Assembly: GCA_035550515.1 (NCBI GenBank)
Contig: DASZOZ010000032.1
Location: forward strand, 27,151-91,150
DNA length: 64,000 bases
Reading direction: 5' to 3'
Origin: DATARH01 sp035550515
GTDB lineage: Bacteria > Pseudomonadota > Alphaproteobacteria > ATCC43930 > CGMCC-115725
Part shown: in pieces, positions 6,912-15,730 of the stretch
Position numbering within the stretch: the stretch's first letter is position 1
Layout: each line of letters starts with the position of its first letter
The notes under the pieces: generated by a model
Databases searched by the model: none
What the model saw: only the letters and a program-made list of their open reading frames with translations
What the model was told of the DNA's origin: nothing
Made by a program: the position numbers and the translations under genes

Positions 6912-8279
6912 CTACCGCACTCCTTCGCCTTCATCGGCAACGGCGATGCCGTAGGCGCGGGCGAACAGCTCGACCGGGTGATGGGCGCGGTCCGGCGGGT
7001 TGTCGCTCTTTGCCATCAGCTCCATGCCTTGCACGATATGCAGCCCGGCCAGCGGGCATTCCGAGGCGACAAAAGCGTTCTTGTTGTTCAACGCCTGGCG
7101 CGCGACCGGTCTCCCGACCTTGATGGCGGTCTCGAAATTTCCCTTCATGACGCCCCACGAGCCGCCATGGCCGGAGCAGCGCTCGATGACCTTGATGTCG
7201 GTTTCCGGCACCAGGCGCATCATCTCGGCGGCCTTCTGCCCGACATTCTGGGCCCGGGCGTGGCAGGCGATGTGCAGCGTCACACCGCCGGCAAGCGGCG
7301 CGAGACCGGGCGCCAACCCCTTGTCCTTCGACAAGGCGACGATGTACTCGCTGATATCGTAGGTCGCGGTGGCGAGCTTTTCGACCGCGGCGTCGTTGGG
7401 CACGATCAGCGGCCATTCGAATTTGAACATCAGCGCGCAGGACGGGACCAGCGCGATGACGTCGTAACCCTTGTCGATCCACAGCCCGAGAGCGGTCGAC
7501 ACGCTCTTCGCGGCGGCGGCGACGGCGGCGAGATCGCCGTTCTCCAATTGCGGCATCCCGCAGCATTGCGGGTAGACCACTTCGGTCTCGACGCCGTTTT
7601 TGGCGAGCACCGCCTGCGCCGCCTCGCCGATGCCCGGATTGTTGTAATTCACAAAGCACGTCGCATAGAGCACGGCCTTGCGCCCGGCATTGGGGGCGGT
7701 GCGGTCGACCGCCGGCGGGTTGCGCGCGGCGCGCATCGCGAAGGTCCGCCCGAAATAGGCGGGGAGGGCGGCATTGCGGTCGATATTGGCGAGCTTTTCG
7801 AGAACCGGGCGGGTCAGCTTGTTGTGCCGGTCGCTGCCCCAGTTGGCGAGGGCGGGGAGCTTTGCCGCGAGCCGGCCGTTGCGGTCGGTCTTGATCAGTT
7901 GCCGCTGCGGGATCGGGGTGCGCGCTTCCTTATGCTCGACCGCACGGTAGCGCAGCATCAGATGGGGGAAATCGACATTGAACTCGTGCGGCGGCACATA
8001 GGGGCACTTCGTCATGAAGCACATGTCGCAAAGCGTGCACGCGTCGGCGACTTGCTTGTAGTCGGCCTTGGCGACGCCATCGAGCTCGCCGGTCGAGGAA
8101 TTGTCGATCAGGTCGAACAGCCGGGGAAAGGAATCGCACAGCGCGAAACAGCGCCGGCAGATATGGCAGATGTCGAACACCCGCTCCATCTCGGCTTCGG
8201 TCTTTTCGCGGTCGGCGAAATCCGGGTTCTCCCAGTCGAGGATGTGGCGTGTCGGCGCTTCGAGGCTGCCTTCGCGCAT
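6912..8279 (-). CDS. Two-[4Fe-4S] cluster oxidoreductase subunit with CCG domains (HdrD/GlpC-like)
   Basis: The 455-residue protein has two ferredoxin-type cluster motifs near its N-terminus, C38/C41/C44/C48 and C81/C84/C87/C92, followed by two cysteine-rich CCG-like domains, the first with PQCCGMPQ and the second with CSGHGGSWG, typical of heterodisulfide reductase and glycerol-3-phosphate dehydrogenase C subunits. It would pass electrons between clusters and an unknown partner. The open frame runs far upstream antisense to rubrerythrin, but ATG 8279 with GAAGGTGAAG in front starts the conserved part. It lies between rubrerythrin and DUF3501; a strong hairpin (8319-8345) separates it from rubrerythrin and may reduce its expression. 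Confidence 0.88.
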   Translation of the reverse strand: MREGSLEAPTRHILDWENPDFADREKTEAEMERVFDICHICRRCFALCDSFPRLFDLIDNSSTGELDGVAKADYKQVADACTLCDMCFMTKCPYVPPHEFNVDFPHLMLRYRAVEHKEARTPIPQRQLIKTDRNGRLAAKLPALANWGSDRHNKLTRPVLEKLANIDRNAALPAYFGRTFAMRAARNPPAVDRTAPNAGRKAVLYATCFVNYNNPGIGEAAQAVLAKNGVETEVVYPQCCGMPQLENGDLAAVAAAAKSVSTALGLWIDKGYDVIALVPSCALMFKFEWPLIVPNDAAVEKLATATYDISEYIVALSKDKGLAPGLAPLAGGVTLHIACHARAQNVGQKAAEMMRLVPETDIKVIERCSGHGGSWGVMKGNFETAIKVGRPVARQALNNKNAFVASECPLAGLHIVQGMELMAKSDNPPDRAHHPVELFARAYGIAVADEGEGVR

Positions 8280-8318
8280 GGCTTCACCTTCTTTACGGGC
8301 TTTGACCTGGAATAAGAA

Positions 8319-8345
8319 GGGCGCGAGAGATCGCCTCCCGCGCCC
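8319..8345 (-). terminator. Intrinsic terminator or attenuator between rubrerythrin and the Fe-S gene
   Basis: Read on the minus strand, an 11-bp GC-rich stem (one G-U wobble, loop GCGAU) is followed directly by UUCUUAUU. It lies 26 bases after the rubrerythrin stop and 40 bases before the Fe-S gene start. It looks like a partial terminator that would make rubrerythrin mRNA more abundant than the downstream genes. Confidence 0.65.
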
Positions 8346-8370
8346 CCGTCCAGCGGTTGAGAATGTTCGG

Positions 8371-8787
8371 TCAGAGCGTGTCGAGCGCGCGTTGGAAGCG
8401 GCCGGCATGCGAGCGCTCGGCCTTGGCCAGCGTCTCGAACCAGTCGGCGATCTCGTCAAAGCCTTCCTCGCGGGCGGTGCGCGCCATGCCGGGATACATG
8501 TCGGTGTATTCGTGCGTCTCGCCGGCGACGGCAGCCTTGAGGTTGGCGGCGGTCTCGCCGATCGGCAGGCCGGTCGCCGGGTCGCCGACTTCCTCGAGAT
8601 ATTCGAGATGGCCGTGCGCATGCCCGGTCTCGCCCTCGGCGGTCGAGCGGAACACCGCCGACACGTCGTTGTAGCCCTCGACATCGGCTTTCTGCGCGAA
8701 ATAGAGATAGCGCCGGTTCGCCTGGCTCTCGCCGGCAAAGGCCGCTTTCAGATTGTCCTCGGTTTTGGAACCCTTCAGGGAAGCCAT
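8371..8787 (-). CDS. Rubrerythrin (short erythrin form, no rubredoxin domain)
   Basis: Rubrerythrins are di-iron four-helix proteins that reduce hydrogen peroxide. The expected ligands are present in the right spacing: E20 (AGES), E53 and H56 (EGETGH), E90 (AGETHEY), and E124 with H127 (AERSH). At 138 residues it lacks the C-terminal rubredoxin CxxC pairs, so it needs an outside electron donor; the adjacent Fe-S protein is a candidate. GGAGG lies just upstream of ATG 8787. Its promoter (8844-8872) and an Irr-type operator (8879-8895) occupy the gap to the irr gene, suggesting iron- or heme-dependent control. Confidence 0.93.
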   Translation of the reverse strand: MASLKGSKTEDNLKAAFAGESQANRRYLYFAQKADVEGYNDVSAVFRSTAEGETGHAHGHLEYLEEVGDPATGLPIGETAANLKAAVAGETHEYTDMYPGMARTAREEGFDEIADWFETLAKAERSHAGRFQRALDTL

Positions 8788-8843
8788 CCTACCCTCCGTG
8801 CTGTCTGTTGCGGGCAGCGCCCGATCGATCGCCCGACAACCCT

Positions 8844-8872
8844 GTTATGGGTTGCGGACGGCGTCAAGTCAA
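8844..8872 (-). promoter_or_regulatory. Promoter of the rubrerythrin operon
   Basis: On the minus strand TTGACT (8872-8867) and CATAAC (8849-8844) are 17 bases apart, giving a predicted transcript start about 50 bases before the rubrerythrin ATG. The Irr-type box sits six bases upstream of the -35 hexamer. Confidence 0.65.
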
Positions 8873-8878
8873 CCCGCT

Positions 8879-8895
8879 TTTGGAATTGTTCTAAA
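8879..8895. promoter_or_regulatory. Irr-box (iron control element)-like palindrome
   Basis: TTTGGAATTGTTCTAAA is a 17-bp palindrome with seven-base arms around three bases and one mismatch; it matches the TTTAGAA-N3-TTCTAAA pattern known for Irr binding in Rhizobiales. It lies immediately upstream of the rubrerythrin -35 box, and the adjacent gene encodes Irr itself. The position suggests activation, or repression by blocking polymerase. Confidence 0.7.
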
Positions 8896-8912
8896 TTACT
8901 CGGCGTTCTCGA

Positions 8913-9344
8913 TCAGCTGGCGGCAGTGTTTTGCCGCCGCACCCGGATGATCACATCGACACGGCTGATCTCGGTGCCCGCCGGCGCGTGCGGCAGGGCG
9001 CCGACCATCACCGCCGAGCCGGGGATGTCCTGCAACATCCCGGTCGATTCGCAGAAGAAGTGATGATGGTCGTCGGTATTCGTGTCGAAATAGGACCGGC
9101 CCGGTTCGACCACAACCTCGCGCAGCAGCCCCGCCTCGGTGAACTGGTGCAACGTGTTGTAGACGGTGGCCAGCGACACCGGGATCGACGCCGCGAGCGC
9201 CTCGCCGTGCAGCTGTTCGGCGGTGATGTGCCGGTCGCCGGCGCTGAACAGCAGGCGAGCCAGCGCCAGCCGCTGCCGTGTCGGCCGCAGCCCGGCGGCA
9301 CGGAGCCGCGTCAAAAGGGTCGGCGAGGGCGAAGCAATCTGCAT
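8913..9344 (-). CDS. irr: Fur-family iron response regulator Irr
   Basis: This 143-residue protein has the winged-helix of the Fur family (GLRPTRQRLALARLL and SLATVYNTLHQFTEAG) and the Irr-specific heme-binding triplet H93-H94-H95 in TDDHHHFF. The CxxC zinc motifs of classical Fur are missing. The N-terminal heme regulatory cysteine-proline motif of Bradyrhizobium Irr is also absent, as in many other Irr proteins. Irr controls genes according to heme or iron status. No Shine-Dalgarno sequence precedes ATG 9344; a TATTAT-like -10 element lies about 10-15 bases upstream, so translation may be leaderless. The matching operator next door supports the assignment. Confidence 0.9.
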   Translation of the reverse strand: MQIASPSPTLLTRLRAAGLRPTRQRLALARLLFSAGDRHITAEQLHGEALAASIPVSLATVYNTLHQFTEAGLLREVVVEPGRSYFDTNTDDHHHFFCESTGMLQDIPGSAVMVGALPHAPAGTEISRVDVIIRVRRQNTAAS

Positions 9345-9399
9345 GCGACAGATATAATAAGCGTTTGCATGAAAATAAAGCCGGTGTTGCGATTGAATG

Positions 9400-10797
9400 T
9401 CAGTCGCCGGTGACGATCCGGTCGACCAGTTCGCGCACCGTCGGGATATAGCCGTTGGCGTAGAACGGGTCCGACGCGAAACGATAGGCGTTGTGGCCGG
9501 CGAACATCAATTCGGTCTCGATATCGTCGGAATGGCAGATTTGCTGCAGCGTCTTCTGGATGCAGAAGCTGCGCGGGTCGGCCTTCTTGCCGGTCGTGCC
9601 CTGTTCGGTCTGCGCCCAGTTGGAGAACTGGCAGGCGCTCAAGCAGCCCATGCAATTGATCTGGTCGGTGCGGATCGCAAAGGCTTGCGGCGGCGTGACA
9701 AAGATCAGCGTCGAATCGGGGGTGCGCAGCGCCTCGGTAAACCCGTCCGCCACCCAGCGCTGCGCCGATTCGCGGTCATGCGCGGTGAGGTATACGCTGC
9801 GCCCGCGTGCGCCGACATGAAATTCGGCGACATGCTCGCCGACCGGCTCGACGGTATAGGCGACCTGGTGCGCGGCGCGCTGCTGCAGCTCTTCGAGAAA
9901 GCGGTTGCGCACCGCCGACGAATAAAAACCCGTCGGGCTGAAGTGGTTGAGGTAGACGTCGCCTTCCTTGAGGGTCAGCAGCCGGCGCTTCCAGGCGTCG
10001 GAGATCGGGCTTTCCTGCGTCAGCAGCGGCCGGGTGCCGAACTGGAACGCGACCGGCGCGACGTCCGGGTCGTCGATCCAGTCGGCCCATTCGCGCAAAT
10101 ACCATACGCCGCCGGCCATAAAGATCGGCGTCGCGCCGACGCCGAATTCGGTCATCAGCGCGCGCAGCTCGCGCACGCGCGGGTAGGGGTCCTCGGGCCG
10201 CGCCGGGTCCTCGCTGTTCGACAGGCCGTTATGGCCGCCGGCGAGCCACGGGTCTTCATAGACGACCCCGCCGAGCCATTCGCTGAACTTGTGGTAGGCG
10301 CGTTTCCACAGCGCCCGGAACGCCCGTGCGGACGAGACGATCGGATAGTAGTAGATGCCGTAGCGGGCACAGATTTCGGCGATGCGGTAGGGCATACCGG
10401 CGCCGCAGGTCACGCCATGGATCAGCCCCCGCGCGCCCTCGAGCACGCCGTGCAGCACCTTCTCGGCCGCCGCCATCTCCCACAGCACGTTCATGTGGAT
10501 GCGGCCGCCGCCGTTCGACTTTTCGTGTGCGACGCGGGCCTGGTGGATGCCGCCGGCGATCGCGTAGGTGATCAGCTCCTCGTGCCGCTCGCGCCTTGTG
10601 CGGCCGTGATAGATCTGCGGGATCGGCTGGCCGCTCGGGTCGAAACTGTCGGCGTTGACGCCGGAAAACGTGCCGACCGCGCCGGACGCCGCCCAGGCGC
10701 CCGAGCTTTCGCCGTTCGAGACGGAGATGCCCTTGCCGCCCTCGACGAGCGGCAGCACTTCTCGCCCCGAAATCACCAAGGGTTTAAGCGGCTTCAC
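9400..10797 (-). CDS. NAD(P)H-dependent flavin oxidoreductase (2-nitropropane dioxygenase / nitronate monooxygenase family)
   Basis: This 465-residue TIM-barrel FMN protein shows family motifs: IHMNVLWE, the GARGLIHGVTCGAGMP strand-loop, PIVSSARAF, GGHNGLSN and the phosphate-binding FMAGGVWYLREWADW. The C-terminal third holds a cysteine group (INCMGCLSACQFSNW and SFCIQKTLQQICHSDD) that may bind metal or Fe-S; such tails occur in a subset of the family. GTG 10797 is chosen because it overlaps the glycerophosphodiesterase stop as GTGA, with GGAG seven bases upstream. The physiological substrate is unknown. Confidence 0.88.
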   Translation of the reverse strand: MKPLKPLVISGREVLPLVEGGKGISVSNGESSGAWAASGAVGTFSGVNADSFDPSGQPIPQIYHGRTRRERHEELITYAIAGGIHQARVAHEKSNGGGRIHMNVLWEMAAAEKVLHGVLEGARGLIHGVTCGAGMPYRIAEICARYGIYYYPIVSSARAFRALWKRAYHKFSEWLGGVVYEDPWLAGGHNGLSNSEDPARPEDPYPRVRELRALMTEFGVGATPIFMAGGVWYLREWADWIDDPDVAPVAFQFGTRPLLTQESPISDAWKRRLLTLKEGDVYLNHFSPTGFYSSAVRNRFLEELQQRAAHQVAYTVEPVGEHVAEFHVGARGRSVYLTAHDRESAQRWVADGFTEALRTPDSTLIFVTPPQAFAIRTDQINCMGCLSACQFSNWAQTEQGTTGKKADPRSFCIQKTLQQICHSDDIETELMFAGHNAYRFASDPFYANGYIPTVRELVDRIVTGD

Positions 10798-11561
10798 CAA
10801 GATGCTCCCCGACGCGCGCCCGCCGCAGCCCCGGCCAGCACTTCGGCTATTATATCGGGTGCGTCGGAGAAAACGGAAGCGACGCCCCAATCGAACAATT
10901 GCCGCGCCCGCGCCGCCTCGTTGACGGTGTAGCACAGCAGGGGATAGCCGGCGGCGACGATGTCGGCGGCGAGCTTGGCGGTCAGCTCCGCATGGCCGCA
11001 GTGGATCGTCGCACAGCCGAGCCGTTCGGCGACGGCGCCCCAATTGCGGGGGATCTTCCGCCACAGCATGCCGCGCGGCACGGACGGCATGACCACCGCC
11101 GCCTCGGCAACGGCCGCCGCCAGGAAGCTCGAGACGAGAACCCGCGGCAGGGCATCCCCCAGGGCTTCCAGACAGGCCGCCACCGCAGCCGCGGTGGCGG
11201 CGGTGCGTCGGCCTTCCGCCTTGATCTCGATATTGGCGCCGAGCCCGATCTCCCGGCACAAGGTCAGCGCCTCGGCGAGGGTCGGCACGGGCTCGCCGGC
11301 AAAGCCGACGCCAAACCAGCTCCCGGCATCGAGGCGGCGGATCGCCGCGAGCGGCAGCTTCGAGATGCGGCCGCGGCCGTCCGTGGTGCGGTCGACGGTA
11401 TCGTCGTGGCACACCACCAGCGCGCCGTCCGCGGCGAGCCGAACATCGAACTCGACCCAGCCGCAACGCAGCGCCCGCGCCGCGCGAAACCCCGCCAGCG
11501 TATTCTCCGGCGCGTAGGCCGCCGCGCCGCGATGCCCGATGACGGGAGGAAGGTTCAGCAT
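10794..11561 (-). CDS. ugpQ: Glycerophosphodiester phosphodiesterase
   Basis: The enzyme hydrolyses deacylated phospholipids to glycerol-3-phosphate and an alcohol. GDPD-family residues are all present: H10-R11-G12 with PENT (18-21), E37 and D39 in WVEFDVR, and H52 in VVCHDDTVDRTTDGRG, plus the IEIKAE metal-binding strand. There is no signal peptide, so it acts in the cytoplasm. ATG 11561 begins the conserved part; the frame extends 19 codons further into a repeat, which I regard as accidental. It is the first gene of a two-gene unit, overlapping the flavin oxidoreductase by four bases. Confidence 0.92.
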   Translation of the reverse strand: MLNLPPVIGHRGAAAYAPENTLAGFRAARALRCGWVEFDVRLAADGALVVCHDDTVDRTTDGRGRISKLPLAAIRRLDAGSWFGVGFAGEPVPTLAEALTLCREIGLGANIEIKAEGRRTAATAAAVAACLEALGDALPRVLVSSFLAAAVAEAAVVMPSVPRGMLWRKIPRNWGAVAERLGCATIHCGHAELTAKLAADIVAAGYPLLCYTVNEAARARQLFDWGVASVFSDAPDIIAEVLAGAAAGARRGASW

Positions 11562-11598
11562 GTCTCCGGAGCCATCCCGGCGCGGGCCGAGTCCGTCC

Positions 11599-11670
11599 GT
11601 CACTATGGATCCCGTCACTATGGATCCCGGCTTTCGCCGGGATGACCCGTCGGGGCAGAGCCCCGCCGGG

Positions 11671-11672
<2 letters not shown>
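11599..11672. repeat. Tandem repeat and two hairpins at the pnp 3' end
   Basis: A 15-base unit, GTCACTATGGATCCC, occurs twice in tandem (11599-11613 and 11614-11628). It runs into a perfect 8-bp stem, ATCCCGGC with GCCGGGAT (11624-11631 and 11636-11643). A second hairpin (GACCCG and CGGGGC with their complements, 11644-11672) covers the pnp stop codon. There is no T-run, so these are probably 3'-end stabilising or repeat elements rather than classic terminators. Confidence 0.65.
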
Positions 11673-13827
<2,155 letters not shown>

Positions 13828-14031
13828 TCTCGTTCATCCTTTACGGGCATAGGCGGCAACGCACGCGAGGGCGGATTCCCCTGCGCGCGGCCGGCGTTTC
13901 TTGTCGCGGCGTCGCAGCCGCGGTCTCTCCGATGATGCAACTCGCGAGCCGGCCGTCGGTGCCGTCCGCGTCGCGGAGGGCGCGTTTGCCGGAATCCCGG
14001 AGCAGCGACCTGACAATAGGCCGGCGCCCCA

Positions 14032-14301
14032 TCAACGCCTGAGGCCGAGGCGCCCGATCAGCGTCTCGTATCGGGAGGCATCCGCTCGCTTGAGATAGTC
14101 GAGCAGGCGGCGCCGTTGGCCAACCATGACCAGCAACCCACGCCGCGAATGAAAGTCCTTTTTATGCGTGCCGAGGTGATCGGTCAGATTACGGATGCGT
14201 TCGGACAAGATCGCGACCTGTACCTCGGGTGACCCGGTATCGCCGGATTTAACGGCATACTCGGAGATGAGCACCTGCTTGCGCTCTGCGGTAATCGACA
14301 T
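14032..14301 (-). CDS. rpsO: 30S ribosomal protein S15
   Basis: S15 binds the central domain of 16S rRNA and forms an inter-subunit bridge. The 89-residue sequence is a standard S15, with DTGSPEVQVAILSERI, LTDHLGTHKKDFHSRRGL and the ending YLKRADASRYETLIGRLGLRR. ATG 14301 is preceded by GAAGGG at nine bases. An in-frame TTG at 14322 overlaps the truB stop but would add seven non-conserved residues. Expression is probably from the upstream translation operon, and pnp follows. Confidence 0.97.
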   Translation of the reverse strand: MSITAERKQVLISEYAVKSGDTGSPEVQVAILSERIRNLTDHLGTHKKDFHSRRGLLVMVGQRRRLLDYLKRADASRYETLIGRLGLRR

Positions 14302-14318
14302 CGAGGGTTTCCCTTCGT

Positions 14319-15230
14319 TCAATCATTGATCATGCGCACCGGCCGCAGACGGGTTCCGTCGATGCGCGCCAGCCCGACCAGAAGCTGGCCGTGCCGTGCA
14401 CCGACGATCGTGCCGTCGTCAAACCGGTCGAGGCGGGCGCCTTCACGGTCGGCCAGGGCGATCGCTTGGCCGTGGCGAAGTCGGGCGGCCTCGTCTGCCG
14501 TCAAAGCCAGGGCCGGGATGTCGTCCAGCACGGCTTCGATCGGCAGCAAATGCCCGCAAGCTTTGAGACTATGCCCAAGACCCGTCGCTAAATCCAGCGA
14601 AATGGCTTGGGCTTCGGTAAAGCGCCCGACGCTGAGCCGGCGCAATGCGACGATATGGCCGTAGGTGCCGAGCGCCTCGGCGAGGTCGCGGGCAAGGGCG
14701 CGGATATAGGTGCCTTCGCCGACCTCGGCGATGAAATCCGCATGGTCGCGGTTGGGCAGGGCGGTCAGCGCGAGGTCGTGGATCGTGATGTCCCGCGCCG
14801 GCAGCCTCGGCGCCTCGCCGCGGCGCGCCAGCGCATAGGCGCGCTGCCCGGAAACTTTCAGCGCCGAATAGGCCGGCGGCCGCTGGGCGATGCGGCCGAT
14901 AAACCCGGGCAAAACGTCCCGGATCGCGGCGGCGTCGGGACGCACCGTGCTTTCCGCAGCGACCTGGCCCTCGCTGTCCTCGGTATCGGTGGCGATGCCC
15001 CAGCGGACGCGAAAGCCATAGCGCTTCACGGCCTTCGACAGAAAGCTCACCGTCTTGGTCGCCTCACCCAGCGCGACCGGCAATATTCCGGTCGCCAGCG
15101 GGTCCAGCGTGCCGGCATGCCCGGCCTTCATGCGGGTGGCGCGGCGGATACGGACAACGACGTCGTTCGAGGTGATCCCGCAAGGCTTGTCGATCACCAG
15201 CCAGCCGCCGCGGCCCGGCTCAGTCTTCAT
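14319..15230 (-). CDS. truB: tRNA pseudouridine-55 synthase
   Basis: TruB converts U55 of the T-loop of tRNAs to pseudouridine. The catalytic aspartate is D43 in GHAGTLDPLATG; the second motif RPPAYSALKVSGQRAY and the GTYIRALARDL strand are intact, and the C-terminal part resembles a PUA-like domain. The 303-residue length is normal. The start codon and its ribosome binding site fall inside a short tandem repeat shared with the end of rbfA (15225-15276). It belongs to the rbfA-truB-rpsO run. Confidence 0.96.
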   Translation of the reverse strand: MKTEPGRGGWLVIDKPCGITSNDVVVRIRRATRMKAGHAGTLDPLATGILPVALGEATKTVSFLSKAVKRYGFRVRWGIATDTEDSEGQVAAESTVRPDAAAIRDVLPGFIGRIAQRPPAYSALKVSGQRAYALARRGEAPRLPARDITIHDLALTALPNRDHADFIAEVGEGTYIRALARDLAEALGTYGHIVALRRLSVGRFTEAQAISLDLATGLGHSLKACGHLLPIEAVLDDIPALALTADEAARLRHGQAIALADREGARLDRFDDGTIVGARHGQLLVGLARIDGTRLRPVRMIND

Positions 15231-15276
15231 CCCCGGCCTTCATCCCCGGCCTTCATCCCCGTCCTGCTTCATCCCC
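15225..15276. repeat. Four-copy tandem repeat spanning the rbfA stop and truB start
   Basis: On the minus strand GGGGATGAAG occurs four times at spacings of 16, 13 and 13 bases. The first copies encode the last residues of RbfA, the third-from-end holds its stop codon, and the last supplies the truB ATG. Each copy contains a G-rich run plus ATG, so an out-of-frame decoy start lies 13 bases before the real one. Confidence 0.75.
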
Positions 15277-15684
15277 GTCCTGCAGGTCGCGCTCGACGGC
15301 CTCGCTGTGCAGCAGCGTCGCAATGCGCTCGGCGCTTTCGAACGCGCTGTCGAGCTGGAAGCCCAGATGGGGCACGCGCCGCAGCCGCACTGCCTTGGCG
15401 ACCTGGCCCTTGAGATAGGGGGCGCTGCGGCGCAGACCGGCGATGATGTCGGCCGCGTTGGCGCCGCCGAGCGGCATCACGAACGCCGTGGCGTTGCGCA
15501 GATCGGGGCTGATCCGCACCTCGGTGACGGTGACGTTGGCGTCGAACAGCGCCGGGTCGCGCAGCTCGCCGGGCCGCAGCAGCCGCGCCAGCGCATGCCG
15601 CAGCTCCTCGCCGACGCGCAGCTGACGCTGGCCGGCTTGGGTGGCGCGGATGCCCGGCTCGTCAGCGGAGGGTTTTCTTGCCAT
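15253..15684 (-). CDS. rbfA: 30S ribosome-binding factor A
   Basis: RbfA is a KH-fold assembly factor needed for 16S rRNA maturation. Family features in this 143-residue protein are RQLRVGEELRHALARLL near the N-terminus, VTVTEVRISPDLRNATAFVMPLG in the middle and RRVPHLGFQLDSAFESAERI near the end. The tail is acidic and low-complexity because of the tandem repeat. No good Shine-Dalgarno sequence precedes ATG 15684 and no other in-frame start exists nearby. In most relatives rbfA directly follows infB; here a 3.7-kb gene is inserted between them. Confidence 0.95.
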   Translation of the reverse strand: MARKPSADEPGIRATQAGQRQLRVGEELRHALARLLRPGELRDPALFDANVTVTEVRISPDLRNATAFVMPLGGANAADIIAGLRRSAPYLKGQVAKAVRLRRVPHLGFQLDSAFESAERIATLLHSEAVERDLQDGDEAGRG

Positions 15685-15730
15685 TGCCGGGAGATATGGT
15701 GCGTCCCGCCCGACTTGTGCAGGCCGTTCG

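Noticed and set aside
8280..8738. An N-terminal extension of the Fe-S oxidoreductase frame across rubrerythrin
   Set aside because: It is antiparallel in frame to the rubrerythrin coding sequence on the same strand, lacks similarity and has no ribosome binding site; ATG 8279 has one.
13828..14031. A small gene in the 204-bp rpsO-pnp gap
   Set aside because: Several short frames exist on both strands but none has a ribosome binding site or coding-like composition; the gap is best read as the pnp leader.
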